This document shows, in pieces, positions 7,902-16,035 of a stretch of 64,000 nucleotides of DNA. The translations under genes were made by a program, and so were the position numbers. Within the stretch, counting starts at the first letter, position 1. Each line of letters starts with the position of its first letter. The notes beneath the pieces are model-generated. The model had not been told where the DNA came from, ran no database searches, and was given only the letters and a program-made list of their open reading frames with translations. Source of the DNA: Puia sp963703355 (GTDB taxonomy: Bacteria; Bacteroidota; Bacteroidia; Chitinophagales; Chitinophagaceae); contig OY969813.1 in the NCBI GenBank assembly GCA_963703355.1, positions 186,001-250,000 of the forward strand, in the 5' to 3' direction.

Positions 7902-10418
7902 ATGAGAAAACTTCTTCTTTTATTTGCCCTGACTGCGACTTGCGTCAGTAACGTTCGCGCTCAGGATAAAACCACCGACAGCCTTCTGCGTGTACTGAAG
8001 GATTCAAAAGATGATACCAGCAAGGCTTTGTTGTACGGGGCTATTGCCAGAACTTTTTTGTACTCCAATTCGGATACAACATTACTACTGGCCCAGCAGG
8101 GTTTGAATCTATCACGAAAGCTCGGTTATAAACATGGCGAAGTTTTTAGCTTACTTGTCATGGGTAGCGTTTTCACAAATACAGGCAACTATCCCCGGGC
8201 TCTGCAGATCAAGTTACAGGCCCTGAAACTTTCTGAAGAGACAAATGATATACCAGGAATCATGTTGGCTTTAAGTACGCTGGCAACCATATATTTCTAT
8301 GAAGGCGACATAAAACGAAGTATCGACTATTCGAATCGGGTTATCATCATTGCCCGTCAAACCCATGACAATGGCCGACTCAAGACCGAATATCTAAACA
8401 TGGGCGACACTTATGAAAAAATAAACCAGCTGGACTCCGCCATGAAGTATACCACACTGGGTTATCATATGGCCGTTTTACAAAAAAATATCTTGGGCCT
8501 GGGACTCGGGCTGAGTAATCTGGGCAGTATATATTTAAAGCTGGGGAAACTGGATAGTGCTATGGGTTTTTACAAATCCTCACTTTTTTATTTCGGTGCC
8601 CAAAACAACGAAGACGGTTACTCAGAAACCTATCTGGACATGGCAAAAATATTTTTTCTGCAACACAAAGCAGATTCGAGTCTTTACTATGCGAAGCTCG
8701 CTTCACGGATTGCAAAAGAATATGGCTTTACAGACCAGTTTCTCTCTGCGAGCAATTTCCTGGCAGATTATTACAGAACATCGGGTAATGTTGACAGTGC
8801 TTACCATTTCCTGGCGGCTAGTATCGCAGTAAAAGATAGTTTGTTCAGCAAGCAGAAAGCAAACCAGATACAGGATATCACTTATGAAGAATCCATGCGC
8901 CAGCAGCAAATAGAGGAGCTTAAAGAACAGGAACGAACACGATTAAAACAGGATGCGCTGATTGGCGGACTTGCCGCTTTGTTGATCGTTGCGTTTCTGT
9001 TGTACCTTAACAATCGCCAAAAAAGAAAGGCGAATCAATTGCTTCAGCTGCAAAAAGAAGAAATTGACTTAAAAGCAAATGAACTTTCCGAACAAAAAGA
9101 AAATCTGCAGCAGTCCTACGATAATGTTGAGCAGCTCGGCGAAATCGGACGGAAGATCACTTCATCACTTTCTGTTGAAAAAATTATCGGAACCGTATAT
9201 GATAACGTAAATACATTAATGGATGCCTCTGTATTTGGCATTGGAATTTACAATGATGTAACACGCAGTATTGATTTCCCTGCTACTTATGAAGATGGAG
9301 AAGCACTTCCTTTTTATTCCAATTCGATTGAAGATCTGAATCGTTTTGCTGTGATTTGTTTTAAAGAATGCACCGAAATCATTATTGGAAACCTGGATGA
9401 GGAGCATAAAACGTTTATACAACATGTTCCGACGCCGCACGAAGGAAAACAACCCGTTTCACTGATCTATCTTCCGCTGCTGGTGAAACAAAAAACAGTG
9501 GGTGTCATAACCGTTCAAAGCTTTCAATTGAATGCCTATTCAGATTATCACCTGTTTATGCTTCGCAATATTGCTATTTATACCGCCATCGCTTTAGATA
9601 ATGCGGACTCCTTTGAGACGTTGAATCAAACAGTAGTCAGGCTAAAAACGACTCAGTCGCAATTAATACAAAGCGAAAAGATGGCTTCGCTTGGAGAACT
9701 GACTGCAGGGATAGCGCATGAAATTCAAAATCCGCTGAACTTTGTTAACAATTTTTCAGAAGTTAATAATGAGCTGATCGATGAGATGACCCGTGAAAAC
9801 AATATGGATGAAATAAAGAATATCGCGCAAAATATAAAACAGAATAACGATAAAATTTTCTTCCATGGAAAACGCGCGGACGCAATTGTGAAAGGTATGC
9901 TGCAACATTCGAGAAAGGAGGCCGGCATCAGAGTATTAACTGATATCAATGCTTTATGCGATGAATACCTGAGGTTGAGTTATCATGGACTGCGTGCGAA
10001 GGACAAAAGTTTTAATGCAGAACTTAAAACCGATTTTGACAAAACACTTGGGCAGATCGATATCGTTCCGCAGGATATGGGAAGGGTGCTGCTGAATATT
10101 TATAACAATGCTTTTTATGCGGTACATGAAAAAGCGATGCATCAGTCGAATGGTTATCTCCCAAAGATTTTTGTAAGCACGAAAAAACAGGGTAACTGTA
10201 TAGAAATTAGTATAAAGGATAATGGTAATGGTATCCCGGAAAAAAATATGGAAAAGATCTTTCAGCCATTCTTTACTACCAAACCGACCGGCCGGGGTAC
10301 GGGTCTGGGCCTCAGCATGAGTTATGATGTAGTAAAAGCGCACGGCGGTGAAATTAAAGTCTATACGAAAGAGGGTGAGGGGACGGAGTTTGTTATTGAG
10401 TTGGCGATTAATCGTTAA
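7902..10418 (+). CDS. TPR/GAF sensor histidine kinase
   Basis: An 838-residue membrane histidine kinase. A signal peptide (ending VSNVRAQ) is followed by a periplasmic tetratricopeptide array (about residues 45-330). One transmembrane helix (ALIGGLAALLIVAFLLYL, near 350) comes next, then a coiled coil, a GAF-like domain (about 400-560) and a HisKA domain. The H box is GIAHEIQNPLN with phospho-acceptor His606. The HATPase has an N box (LLNIYNNAFYAV), a G1 box (DNGNGIP) and a G2 box (GRGTGLGLS). It would phosphorylate a response regulator in response to an envelope signal or protein-protein contact sensed through the TPRs. No response regulator gene is adjacent, so it is an orphan kinase here. 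Confidence 0.93.
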   Translation: MRKLLLLFALTATCVSNVRAQDKTTDSLLRVLKDSKDDTSKALLYGAIARTFLYSNSDTTLLLAQQGLNLSRKLGYKHGEVFSLLVMGSVFTNTGNYPRALQIKLQALKLSEETNDIPGIMLALSTLATIYFYEGDIKRSIDYSNRVIIIARQTHDNGRLKTEYLNMGDTYEKINQLDSAMKYTTLGYHMAVLQKNILGLGLGLSNLGSIYLKLGKLDSAMGFYKSSLFYFGAQNNEDGYSETYLDMAKIFFLQHKADSSLYYAKLASRIAKEYGFTDQFLSASNFLADYYRTSGNVDSAYHFLAASIAVKDSLFSKQKANQIQDITYEESMRQQQIEELKEQERTRLKQDALIGGLAALLIVAFLLYLNNRQKRKANQLLQLQKEEIDLKANELSEQKENLQQSYDNVEQLGEIGRKITSSLSVEKIIGTVYDNVNTLMDASVFGIGIYNDVTRSIDFPATYEDGEALPFYSNSIEDLNRFAVICFKECTEIIIGNLDEEHKTFIQHVPTPHEGKQPVSLIYLPLLVKQKTVGVITVQSFQLNAYSDYHLFMLRNIAIYTAIALDNADSFETLNQTVVRLKTTQSQLIQSEKMASLGELTAGIAHEIQNPLNFVNNFSEVNNELIDEMTRENNMDEIKNIAQNIKQNNDKIFFHGKRADAIVKGMLQHSRKEAGIRVLTDINALCDEYLRLSYHGLRAKDKSFNAELKTDFDKTLGQIDIVPQDMGRVLLNIYNNAFYAVHEKAMHQSNGYLPKIFVSTKKQGNCIEISIKDNGNGIPEKNMEKIFQPFFTTKPTGRGTGLGLSMSYDVVKAHGGEIKVYTKEGEGTEFVIELAINR

Positions 10419-10448
10419 TCGTTGTCCGTTAATAGTTGATCGTTGTCC
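10418..10448. repeat. Short direct repeat after the kinase gene
   Basis: ATCGTTGTCC occurs at 10418-10427 and again at 10439-10448, separated by related TTAAT/GTTGATCG words. This resembles simple intergenic repeats seen after genes in this phylum. The rest of 10419-10660 holds no gene. Confidence 0.45.
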
Positions 10449-10660
10449 CGACTGACTAGTCGACAAGTTTCTTTTTTGTTTGGACGAGCCTTACCCAATT
10501 TTCCGCTCGGATTCGGAGAGTGATGGCAATCGATATGACGTCGCAAGTCATCGAAACTCATCTTTTGAATATCTATATGAATGTTTTTGGTAATATTCCT
10601 AAAAGCTTTAGAGGATTTAATAATTAAATTGTTTTTGGGATTGTTTTCAACAAAATATAA

Positions 10661-11161
10661 TTATTTTATCGAATCCTTTGAAGGAGTTACGATAAATTCA
10701 AATTCTTCGGTTTTTATATTGGCTGCGTCATTTCCAATATCCATGGCTATTGCGTTAAATAGCTTAGATACTTCGGCAATTAAATTTTCATTGGGTTTTA
10801 AAGGGAGCAATATTTTTTTGAAAGACTTAGGTATGCTATCGTTTGGGGAATAAAAATATAATTTAATCATGCAAGCGTTCATCTCTAGTTCTGTAGGAGG
10901 CGTTCCGCCAATATTTCTGTTTTGCGGCATTATAGATTTACCGTTGATTTTCCAGTCTGTGGTTGCAAAAAATCTAGTAATTATATCTATAGCCTGTGAA
11001 TATGTTTCTTTTTTTGAATTTATGAAATTCTGCTTCTTAAGAACACTTTCTGCTATTATGGGGGCCCACCTTCCTTCAAAATATTTTTGAATCCTGAAAA
11101 CAAGTAACCCCGTCACTATAAAATTTATAGCAGTAGTAATAATCAGGCTTTTTGTATCCAT
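10661..11161 (-). CDS. Single-pass membrane protein of unknown function
   Basis: A 166-residue protein with one N-terminal transmembrane helix (SLIITTAINFIVTGLLVFRI) and a mostly helical soluble domain with basic and aromatic residues. I do not recognise the family. The ATG at 11161 is preferred to one nine codons upstream because it puts the hydrophobic helix straight after MDTK. It stands alone between the kinase and the GIY-YIG gene, at the edge of the accretion zone. Composition looks like a true gene, but function is unknown. Confidence 0.6.
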   Translation of the reverse strand: MDTKSLIITTAINFIVTGLLVFRIQKYFEGRWAPIIAESVLKKQNFINSKKETYSQAIDIITRFFATTDWKINGKSIMPQNRNIGGTPPTELEMNACMIKLYFYSPNDSIPKSFKKILLPLKPNENLIAEVSKLFNAIAMDIGNDAANIKTEEFEFIVTPSKDSIK

Positions 11162-11257
11162 AATAAGGGCTTTCCCGAATTTACCCAACTAAAGAGAATA
11201 TTAGTTCGATTTTTCGGGAAGGCTTCAATTCCAATTACTCAGAACAGAGAATTCAAT

Positions 11258-11521
11258 TCAAATCAAAATGTTTGAGGACTGATTTTTCAACCACATGAAA
11301 TAATCTTCTTTACAGCGTTTTAATTTTTTCTCTCTGATCAATGCTTCTTTTTTAGTAGAGCATATTTCGACGTAAAATAATTCCCAAGGTCGTTTATTGA
11401 ATGTGTAACGTGTTCTTCCTGAGTTGTGCTCATTAAATCTATCCAAATAATCCATTGTGAATCCCTTGTAGTAGGTTCCGTCTTTCAAACTCTTCAATAT
11501 ATAAACATAGTATATGGGCAT
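11258..11521 (-). CDS. GIY-YIG nuclease-family protein
   Basis: An 87-residue single-domain GIY-YIG protein of the small UPF0213/URI-like kind. YYVYILKS supplies the first strand (the GIY half) and GTYYKGFT the YIG half, followed by the Arg/Asn region FNEHNSGRTRYT and the conserved Glu in KKEALIREKKLK. Such stand-alone domains are common in Bacteroidota, often in several near-identical copies. The DNA target and role are not established. Its start codon overlaps the tRNA-type terminator at 11527-11548, so it lies immediately outside the tRNA-3'-end fragment at 11552. Confidence 0.85.
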   Translation of the reverse strand: MPIYYVYILKSLKDGTYYKGFTMDYLDRFNEHNSGRTRYTFNKRPWELFYVEICSTKKEALIREKKLKRCKEDYFMWLKNQSSNILI

Positions 11522-11526
11522 AAAAA

Positions 11527-11548
11527 AGGCCCTGATTTCTCAGAGCCT
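11527..11548 (-). terminator. Terminator following the tRNA-3'-end fragment
   Basis: AGGC-CTGA pairs with TCAG-GCCT with one mismatch and a four-base loop. On the minus strand it is followed by a T run. This arrangement (tRNA 3' end, then terminator) is what normally follows a minus-strand tRNA gene. Confidence 0.6.
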
Positions 11549-11551
11549 CTT

Positions 11552-11567
11552 GCGGACCGGACGGGAT
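11552..11567 (-). other. tRNA-3'-end-like sequence, candidate attachment-site remnant
   Basis: Read on the minus strand this is ATCCCGTCCGGTCCGC, the last part of a T arm plus acceptor stem of a tRNA. The sequence to the right does not continue into the T loop, so the tRNA body is absent. With the terminator to its left it looks like the displaced 3' end left when an element integrates into a tRNA gene. No second copy is seen nearby. Confidence 0.5.
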
Positions 11568-11827
11568 AGTTCATTCCGGCGTACACTTTTGAGTTACAAT
11601 CTTTTAATTTTTTCAGTCGATTTTTTAGTCGATTTCAAGGAGCAATTCATGCATTTCTTCTGGATCTTTATCCAGATTAACGATGACCCATTAAAGATAC
11701 ATCATATTTGAATTGATTTTACGTCTTGATACTTTCAAATAATTTGAAAATATATTTCTCAATAGTTGATCCAGACTATTGAATTTCCTTCTTTCAGCTG
11801 CTGTAAGTTTATAAAAAACTATTCGAA

Positions 11828-12151
11828 ATGAAAGAACTTGAAATAAGCGGGCAAACGAAAACCCCAATTTTATTTCCTTATGACCCTACTGTATACTGGG
11901 AGTTGATCAGAAAAATAATTCGAGAAGAAATAAATGTGAATGAGAGGGTAGAGTCGAAAAACTCGCAATTCGAAACCCCCGGACTAACATATAAACCTCT
12001 CTACAAGATTGCAGAAGTTTGCCAGATCTTCCAGATCACCAAACCCACGATTTATGATTGGGTAAAACATGGGAAGCTAAAACCTTTTAAAATTCGATCA
12101 CGAGTTTATTTTCTGTGGCAGGACATAGAGAAACTTATACATCGACAATAA
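11828..12151 (+). CDS. HTH_17/excisionase-like DNA-binding protein
   Basis: A 107-residue protein. The C-terminal half (about residues 55-105) is a winged MerR/excisionase-type helix-turn-helix (YKIAEVCQIFQITKPTIYDW followed by VKHGKLKPFKI and a wing). The N-terminal half is a variable helix often seen in Bacteroidota excisionase-like proteins. It probably directs excision or regulates the small island that starts at 11567. It lies just inside the left tRNA fragment and upstream of the DprA/PRTase pair. No integrase is beside it, so the island may no longer move by itself. Confidence 0.75.
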   Translation: MKELEISGQTKTPILFPYDPTVYWELIRKIIREEINVNERVESKNSQFETPGLTYKPLYKIAEVCQIFQITKPTIYDWVKHGKLKPFKIRSRVYFLWQDIEKLIHRQ

Positions 12152-12458
12152 CAAAAAATTATATGAGAACTACTAAATTATTTTTACACAGATTTTTGAT
12201 CCTCAAGCTTGGCGGCCAATATAAACTAGTTAAGTTCGATTAAATAATCCCTTGTAACGTATGGCTGAATTTGAATCATCAAAAATTCTCATTAAAAATG
12301 TGCACAAGTTGTTATTAGGCCCGGTATAAGCACGTTTAACCTAAACTATTGATTAAATATCCCAAATTGATATCCACAATTTTATACCGTATGCTTTTCC
12401 TCCGAGTCAGCTTATTATATTTGACTATCAGTAATTTATAAAGAAATTAGTAATATTA
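12152..12458. other. AT-rich intergenic region with no confident gene
   Basis: The region between the HTH gene and the ShosA-like gene contains one 26-codon frame (12163-12243, beginning MRTTKLFLHRF) that I cannot support as a gene. Its right end merges with the operator cluster at 12447-12475. Confidence 0.4.
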
Positions 12459-12475
12459 TACTAAAATATTTAGTA
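12447..12475. promoter_or_regulatory. Three alternating TTAGTA/TACTAA half-sites overlapping a promoter
   Basis: TTAGTA (12447-12452), TACTAA (12459-12464) and TTTAGTA (12469-12475) form two overlapping inverted repeats. The second (12459-12475) is a perfect 7+7 dyad. They sit directly on the -7 box of the following gene, as expected for autoregulation of a toxin-antitoxin operon. Confidence 0.5.
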
Positions 12476-12481
12476 TATTTG
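12474..12481 (+). promoter_or_regulatory. Consensus -7 box of the ShosA/ShosT-like operon
   Basis: TATATTTG is a perfect match to TAnnTTTG, 38 bases before the ATG at 12520. It overlaps the dyad cluster by two bases. Confidence 0.55.
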
Positions 12482-12519
12482 TGGATAAAACTTTTACATA
12501 AATCCAGAAACACTTTGCC

Positions 12520-13422
12520 ATGCTCAATTTCAGCAATCTTTCACCTATAATTCCTTTTCGTGAAATAGTTGCTTATGAAGCACTTTGGGCTGAAAAAAAC
12601 ACTAGCTTTAAGTCATTAGCAAATCTTTTCGCGGCAAATCCCGGGTCAAGGCCTTCAGACTTTGTAAACGATAACAAGATTTCTGAATTCTACGAAATAA
12701 TAAAAAGAATAGTTTTAGATTCTCCACGTTCGATTAAACCGAATTTATTAATTAACGGCACTTTTGATTATCCAGATAGCTTAAAGGATGCAAAAGAGCC
12801 AGTTGAGTTACTATATTATACTGGAAGGCTAGATTATCTTCATACCAGAAGTATTGCAATAGTTGGTACTCGTAAACCATCAGATTTGAGTCTGGAAATA
12901 ACTGGAAAACTTGTCGCTCAATTAGTTGAGGAGAATTTCACAATCGTGTCCGGCCTGGCTACCGGTATCGATACTCAAGCCCACAAATCTGCAATAGCTG
13001 CAAAGGGGAGAACAATAGCAATATTGGGTACTCCGTTGAATAAGGTGTATCCAAAAGAGAATTCTGAACTGCAGGATAAAATTGCGAGAAATCATCTATT
13101 AATAAGTCAAGTACCATTCTATAGGTACACTCAACAAGGTTCGCTATGGAATAAACTTTTTTTCCCAGAGAGAAATAAGACAATGTCGGCGTTGACAGAG
13201 GCAACGCTTATAATTGAAGCAAGCGATACATCCGGCACGCTCACGCAGGCAACTGCTGCATTATATCAAAAAAGGAAATTATTTATTTGGGATACCTGCT
13301 TTCACAATAAAGAAATTTCTTGGCCCTCACGATTTTTGGATAAAGGTGCGATAAGAGTGCGAAGTTTTGATGAAATCAAAGAGGCACTCATACAACACCA
13401 TGAGCCGACTATTAAAAATTGA
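12520..13422 (+). CDS. DprA/Smf-like Rossmann protein, ShosA-type antitoxin candidate
   Basis: A 300-residue protein. The C-terminal two thirds is a DNA-processing DprA/LOG Rossmann domain: SIAIVGTRKPSD, IVSGLATGIDTQAH, TIAILGTPLNKVYP and the later LTEATLIIEASDTSGTL. The N-terminal about 100 residues are helical, without the canonical SAM or winged-helix extensions of housekeeping DprA. It overlaps the next gene, a phosphoribosyltransferase, by 23 bases. A DprA-domain antitoxin with a PRTase toxin is the composition described for ShosTA, a toxin-antitoxin pair with anti-phage activity. The pairing is seen in the sequence; the assignment to that system is inference. A housekeeping dprA would not normally sit with a PRTase inside an island. 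Confidence 0.75.
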   Translation: MLNFSNLSPIIPFREIVAYEALWAEKNTSFKSLANLFAANPGSRPSDFVNDNKISEFYEIIKRIVLDSPRSIKPNLLINGTFDYPDSLKDAKEPVELLYYTGRLDYLHTRSIAIVGTRKPSDLSLEITGKLVAQLVEENFTIVSGLATGIDTQAHKSAIAAKGRTIAILGTPLNKVYPKENSELQDKIARNHLLISQVPFYRYTQQGSLWNKLFFPERNKTMSALTEATLIIEASDTSGTLTQATAALYQKRKLFIWDTCFHNKEISWPSRFLDKGAIRVRSFDEIKEALIQHHEPTIKN

Positions 13423-14065
13423 TGAATTAGTAAAGCGAGAACATTATCATCTTACAGATCAAGATGAATGTTATTATTTCAGAGAGTTTATTTCAGATAG
13501 CGGCGGCGTGTTTGATCCGAAAAATAGTCTCATCTACAACTATAAGAAGAAAGTAGACCAAAAAGGTAAATCTGGTTGGCATTATAAAGGCAATGCAATA
13601 AAAGAAGTATCTGAAATGTACTTTGAAGCATTACCTTTTATTTTGAAACCAGGCGATACCATTTTTGTTCCGGTTCCACCTTCAAAAATCAAATCTGACC
13701 CTTTACACGATGATAGACATTTAAAAATGCTTTCAATTTTGAGAGGCATGAATTCTGATGTTGACTTTCGTGAAATACTCTCCTTTAGAAATAATATGCG
13801 AGCCTCACATGACGGACCTCCGCGGCCAACTCCGGATGAAATTATTCAGAATTTCATTGTGGAACCAGAGCTGTGTAAAAATCCTAAAAGTAAAATTGTT
13901 ATTATCGACGATGTTCTAACTGCTGGTGCTCATTTTAACGCATGTAAACAAAGGCTTTTAGAGGAGTTTCCTAGTTCTGATATTATTGGGGTTTTCATAG
14001 CGCGAAGAGTATTGCCTCCAATTTCTGATTTAGAAGAAATCGATTTTGATGATTTTATTTTATGA
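13400..14065 (+). CDS. Phosphoribosyltransferase, ShosT-type toxin candidate
   Basis: A 221-residue type I PRTase-fold protein. The PRPP-binding loop is clear: KIVIIDDVLTAGAHF, with the two acidic residues and the TAG phosphate loop. An upstream strand TIFVPVPPSK matches the first PRTase strand. The N-terminal about 80 residues form an unrelated cap. The ATG at 13400 (MSRLLKIDEL) is chosen; an upstream in-frame ATG at 13367 would deepen the overlap with the DprA-like gene. As in ShosTA-type systems it may act on nucleotide metabolism when unleashed, held in check by the DprA-like partner. It could instead be a competence ComF-like protein, but the gene context argues for a toxin-antitoxin pair. 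Confidence 0.75.
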   Translation: MSRLLKIDELVKREHYHLTDQDECYYFREFISDSGGVFDPKNSLIYNYKKKVDQKGKSGWHYKGNAIKEVSEMYFEALPFILKPGDTIFVPVPPSKIKSDPLHDDRHLKMLSILRGMNSDVDFREILSFRNNMRASHDGPPRPTPDEIIQNFIVEPELCKNPKSKIVIIDDVLTAGAHFNACKQRLLEEFPSSDIIGVFIARRVLPPISDLEEIDFDDFIL

Positions 14066-14107
14066 TAAACTTATAATTAAATCTTAGGGCAGAAGGAGGA
14101 CTAACAG

Positions 14108-14122
14108 AGTGCCCGGGACTGG
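14108..14122 (-). other. att-like repeat (tRNA 3' end), left end of the 14.1-21.3 kb island
   Basis: AGTGCCCGGGACTGG differs by one base from AGTGCCCCGGACTGG at 21312-21326. Read on the minus strand each resembles a tRNA acceptor end (CCAGTCC.GGGCACT). The pair brackets a segment containing an integrase and excisionase-like gene. Confidence 0.6.
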
Positions 14123-14201
14123 TAGTAACCAGTCTGTGGATATAAATTTCTTGTAATTTCAAAATGTCAAATACCTGTCTTAATTACTTACGTGTGCTTT
14201 A

Positions 14202-14257
14202 AAATGTGCCACCAGCGTGCTTTTCAACCACATTTATTCGTTTTCAACGTAAAGATA
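14202..14257. repeat. Element-end sequence, homologous to 21404-21462
   Basis: About 80 bases inside the att-like repeat. Conserved words in order are TGTGCC, TTTTCAACC, TTCG, TTTC and GTAAAGATA, and the same order and spacing occur at 21404-21462. The pattern fits the integrase-distal end of two related integrated elements. Confidence 0.5.
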
Positions 14258-14353
14258 AAAAGAATATTGATCAGAAATATTTCAACAATAAAAATATTTG
14301 GAAATTGGAATAATGAAAATCCTTTTTATTAGATTCTGTATTATGCTTTAAAA

Positions 14354-15844
14354 TCAATTCGTTTTAACAATGTCATCCATCTTCCAGCTTTTATCAAAAT
14401 ATGCCTTGGTAGGTCCGTAGAAGCGCATGTAAGTAAACCAGTGTTTGCCGGGTATTGTCTGGACCCAATTTTTTTCCTGACCTGCGGGGGGAGTTGGACC
14501 AAAATATAAATCAACAGAACCATCAGGATTTTTATTCAGATCTTTTCTGGATGAAAGATCTGCGTTTCGTTGCGGATTATCTATAAGGCAACGGCTGGCC
14601 GCATCGTAAACCGTAATAGACCAGAAATTCACCGCAGGTGGATTTGTCGGAATATGGAGTTTATAAGAAGATGCGCCATCCAACCAGTTTCCATCCTTGT
14701 CGATATAACTTCCCAAATAAGCCTGACCGACACCAGGAACTTGCGTGATCATTGCTTTTGAATAAGTCACTGCTTCGTAAAAATATGAACTGCGCCTAAA
14801 AAATTCATCATAGTTTTCTGCGCGTTGGGAAGGATCTGTGATCACCATCACATAATCCCACTTTCTATCTGTCCAATGATGAACACTATCAAAACGTTTG
14901 TCAAATGAATTTGCCATCGCCATCAGTTTGCCTCTTGCAGCGCCTGCTTTTAATATTTTTGTTTGCCGGTCATCCGGGCTAAAGGGTTTTCCTTTACTAA
15001 TTCCGAGATTATTTAACCAGGATGCAAAAAACCGATCTCTTTCTTCAATTGGTTCTTCCTGTAAAATGGCATGAAGCCGCTGCCAATAAGCCATTCCATC
15101 TGGTTCACCTGCAAAATATTTTTTACCATTCGGTGATATGACATTTGAAACTGGCGGATTTGATCGCTGGGCATAAGGATAGATTTTCACTCCATGAATC
15201 AGTGCCTGTGTTTTTATCGAATCAGGATCCAGTGCCCGAAATCCAAAAAACATATTCATCGTGGCACACGGGATGATAAAATATCCGGGGGCTTTAAAAT
15301 TCTTTATGGTCGGTGGAACAAGCACATACTTGCCACCTTTGCCTTTATCCGGACCGAACTCTCCAATGATTGCCTGCTCCCGTTGCCAAAAATCTCCCAG
15401 GCCGCCTGCTGTATGACCAGCAGGCATTTCGATAACCAGGGGCCCGGTTTTGGAAAGATCCATAAAGCCCATTATGTAAGGTGTCGTAGCATTTGCAGTG
15501 AGGATACCTAACCGGTCTTCGTACGAATTATAAACTACCAAATCCCCTGTTTTAGCCCCGAACACATTTTCATGTATCCATTGCCACTCTGCAAAAGTCA
15601 CCAGTGGAAGGGCCCATAAATAAGACTGGGTAGCCTGTTGGTAGTCCATTTCATTAAATAACTCTGGGATTGACTTTTGTGCTGGCAATTCACCTGACAT
15701 GGCAATGTGTATGGGATCCAATCCCATGGTATCGGTGGAAGCAATCTGCACGGTATCGGTTGTTAAATCCGATTTGCTTGTCTGGTGTTGATCACAGGAA
15801 GAAAGAATCAAAATAAATGCAAAAGGAAAAATAATATTTCGCAT
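14354..15844 (-). CDS. DUF1254/DUF1214 lipoprotein
   Basis: A 496-residue secreted protein with a lipoprotein signal (MRNIIFPFAFILILSSC, lipobox Cys17). A DUF1254 domain occupies the first half (YLWALPLVTFAEWQ, LTANATTPYIMGFMDL). A DUF1214 domain lies at the C-terminus (FWSITVYDAASR, DLYFGPTPPAGQEKNW, RFYGPTKAYFDKSWK). The family's biochemical function is not established. The gene lies inside the att-bracketed island and shares strand with the sulfatase upstream, about 190 bases away, so it is either separately transcribed or loosely co-expressed. Upstream of its start, 15845-16035 holds no gene. Confidence 0.9.
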   Translation of the reverse strand: MRNIIFPFAFILILSSCDQHQTSKSDLTTDTVQIASTDTMGLDPIHIAMSGELPAQKSIPELFNEMDYQQATQSYLWALPLVTFAEWQWIHENVFGAKTGDLVVYNSYEDRLGILTANATTPYIMGFMDLSKTGPLVIEMPAGHTAGGLGDFWQREQAIIGEFGPDKGKGGKYVLVPPTIKNFKAPGYFIIPCATMNMFFGFRALDPDSIKTQALIHGVKIYPYAQRSNPPVSNVISPNGKKYFAGEPDGMAYWQRLHAILQEEPIEERDRFFASWLNNLGISKGKPFSPDDRQTKILKAGAARGKLMAMANSFDKRFDSVHHWTDRKWDYVMVITDPSQRAENYDEFFRRSSYFYEAVTYSKAMITQVPGVGQAYLGSYIDKDGNWLDGASSYKLHIPTNPPAVNFWSITVYDAASRCLIDNPQRNADLSSRKDLNKNPDGSVDLYFGPTPPAGQEKNWVQTIPGKHWFTYMRFYGPTKAYFDKSWKMDDIVKTN

Positions 15845-16035
15845 AAAAAAGATTTTGAGTTATGACGCAGCAATGGCTTGCGCGGCTTTCCATGTGCCAT
15901 CTAAGATAGTCTGTTCTGGACCGTAAATTCTTATCAGGTAGTAAAATGCACCAAGTTCAATTTTTGGTTTAACGTCGTCGAGTCTTAATGTAAAAAATTG
16001 TTTATATTTTCAAAACACATCTTTCACAAAAAAAG

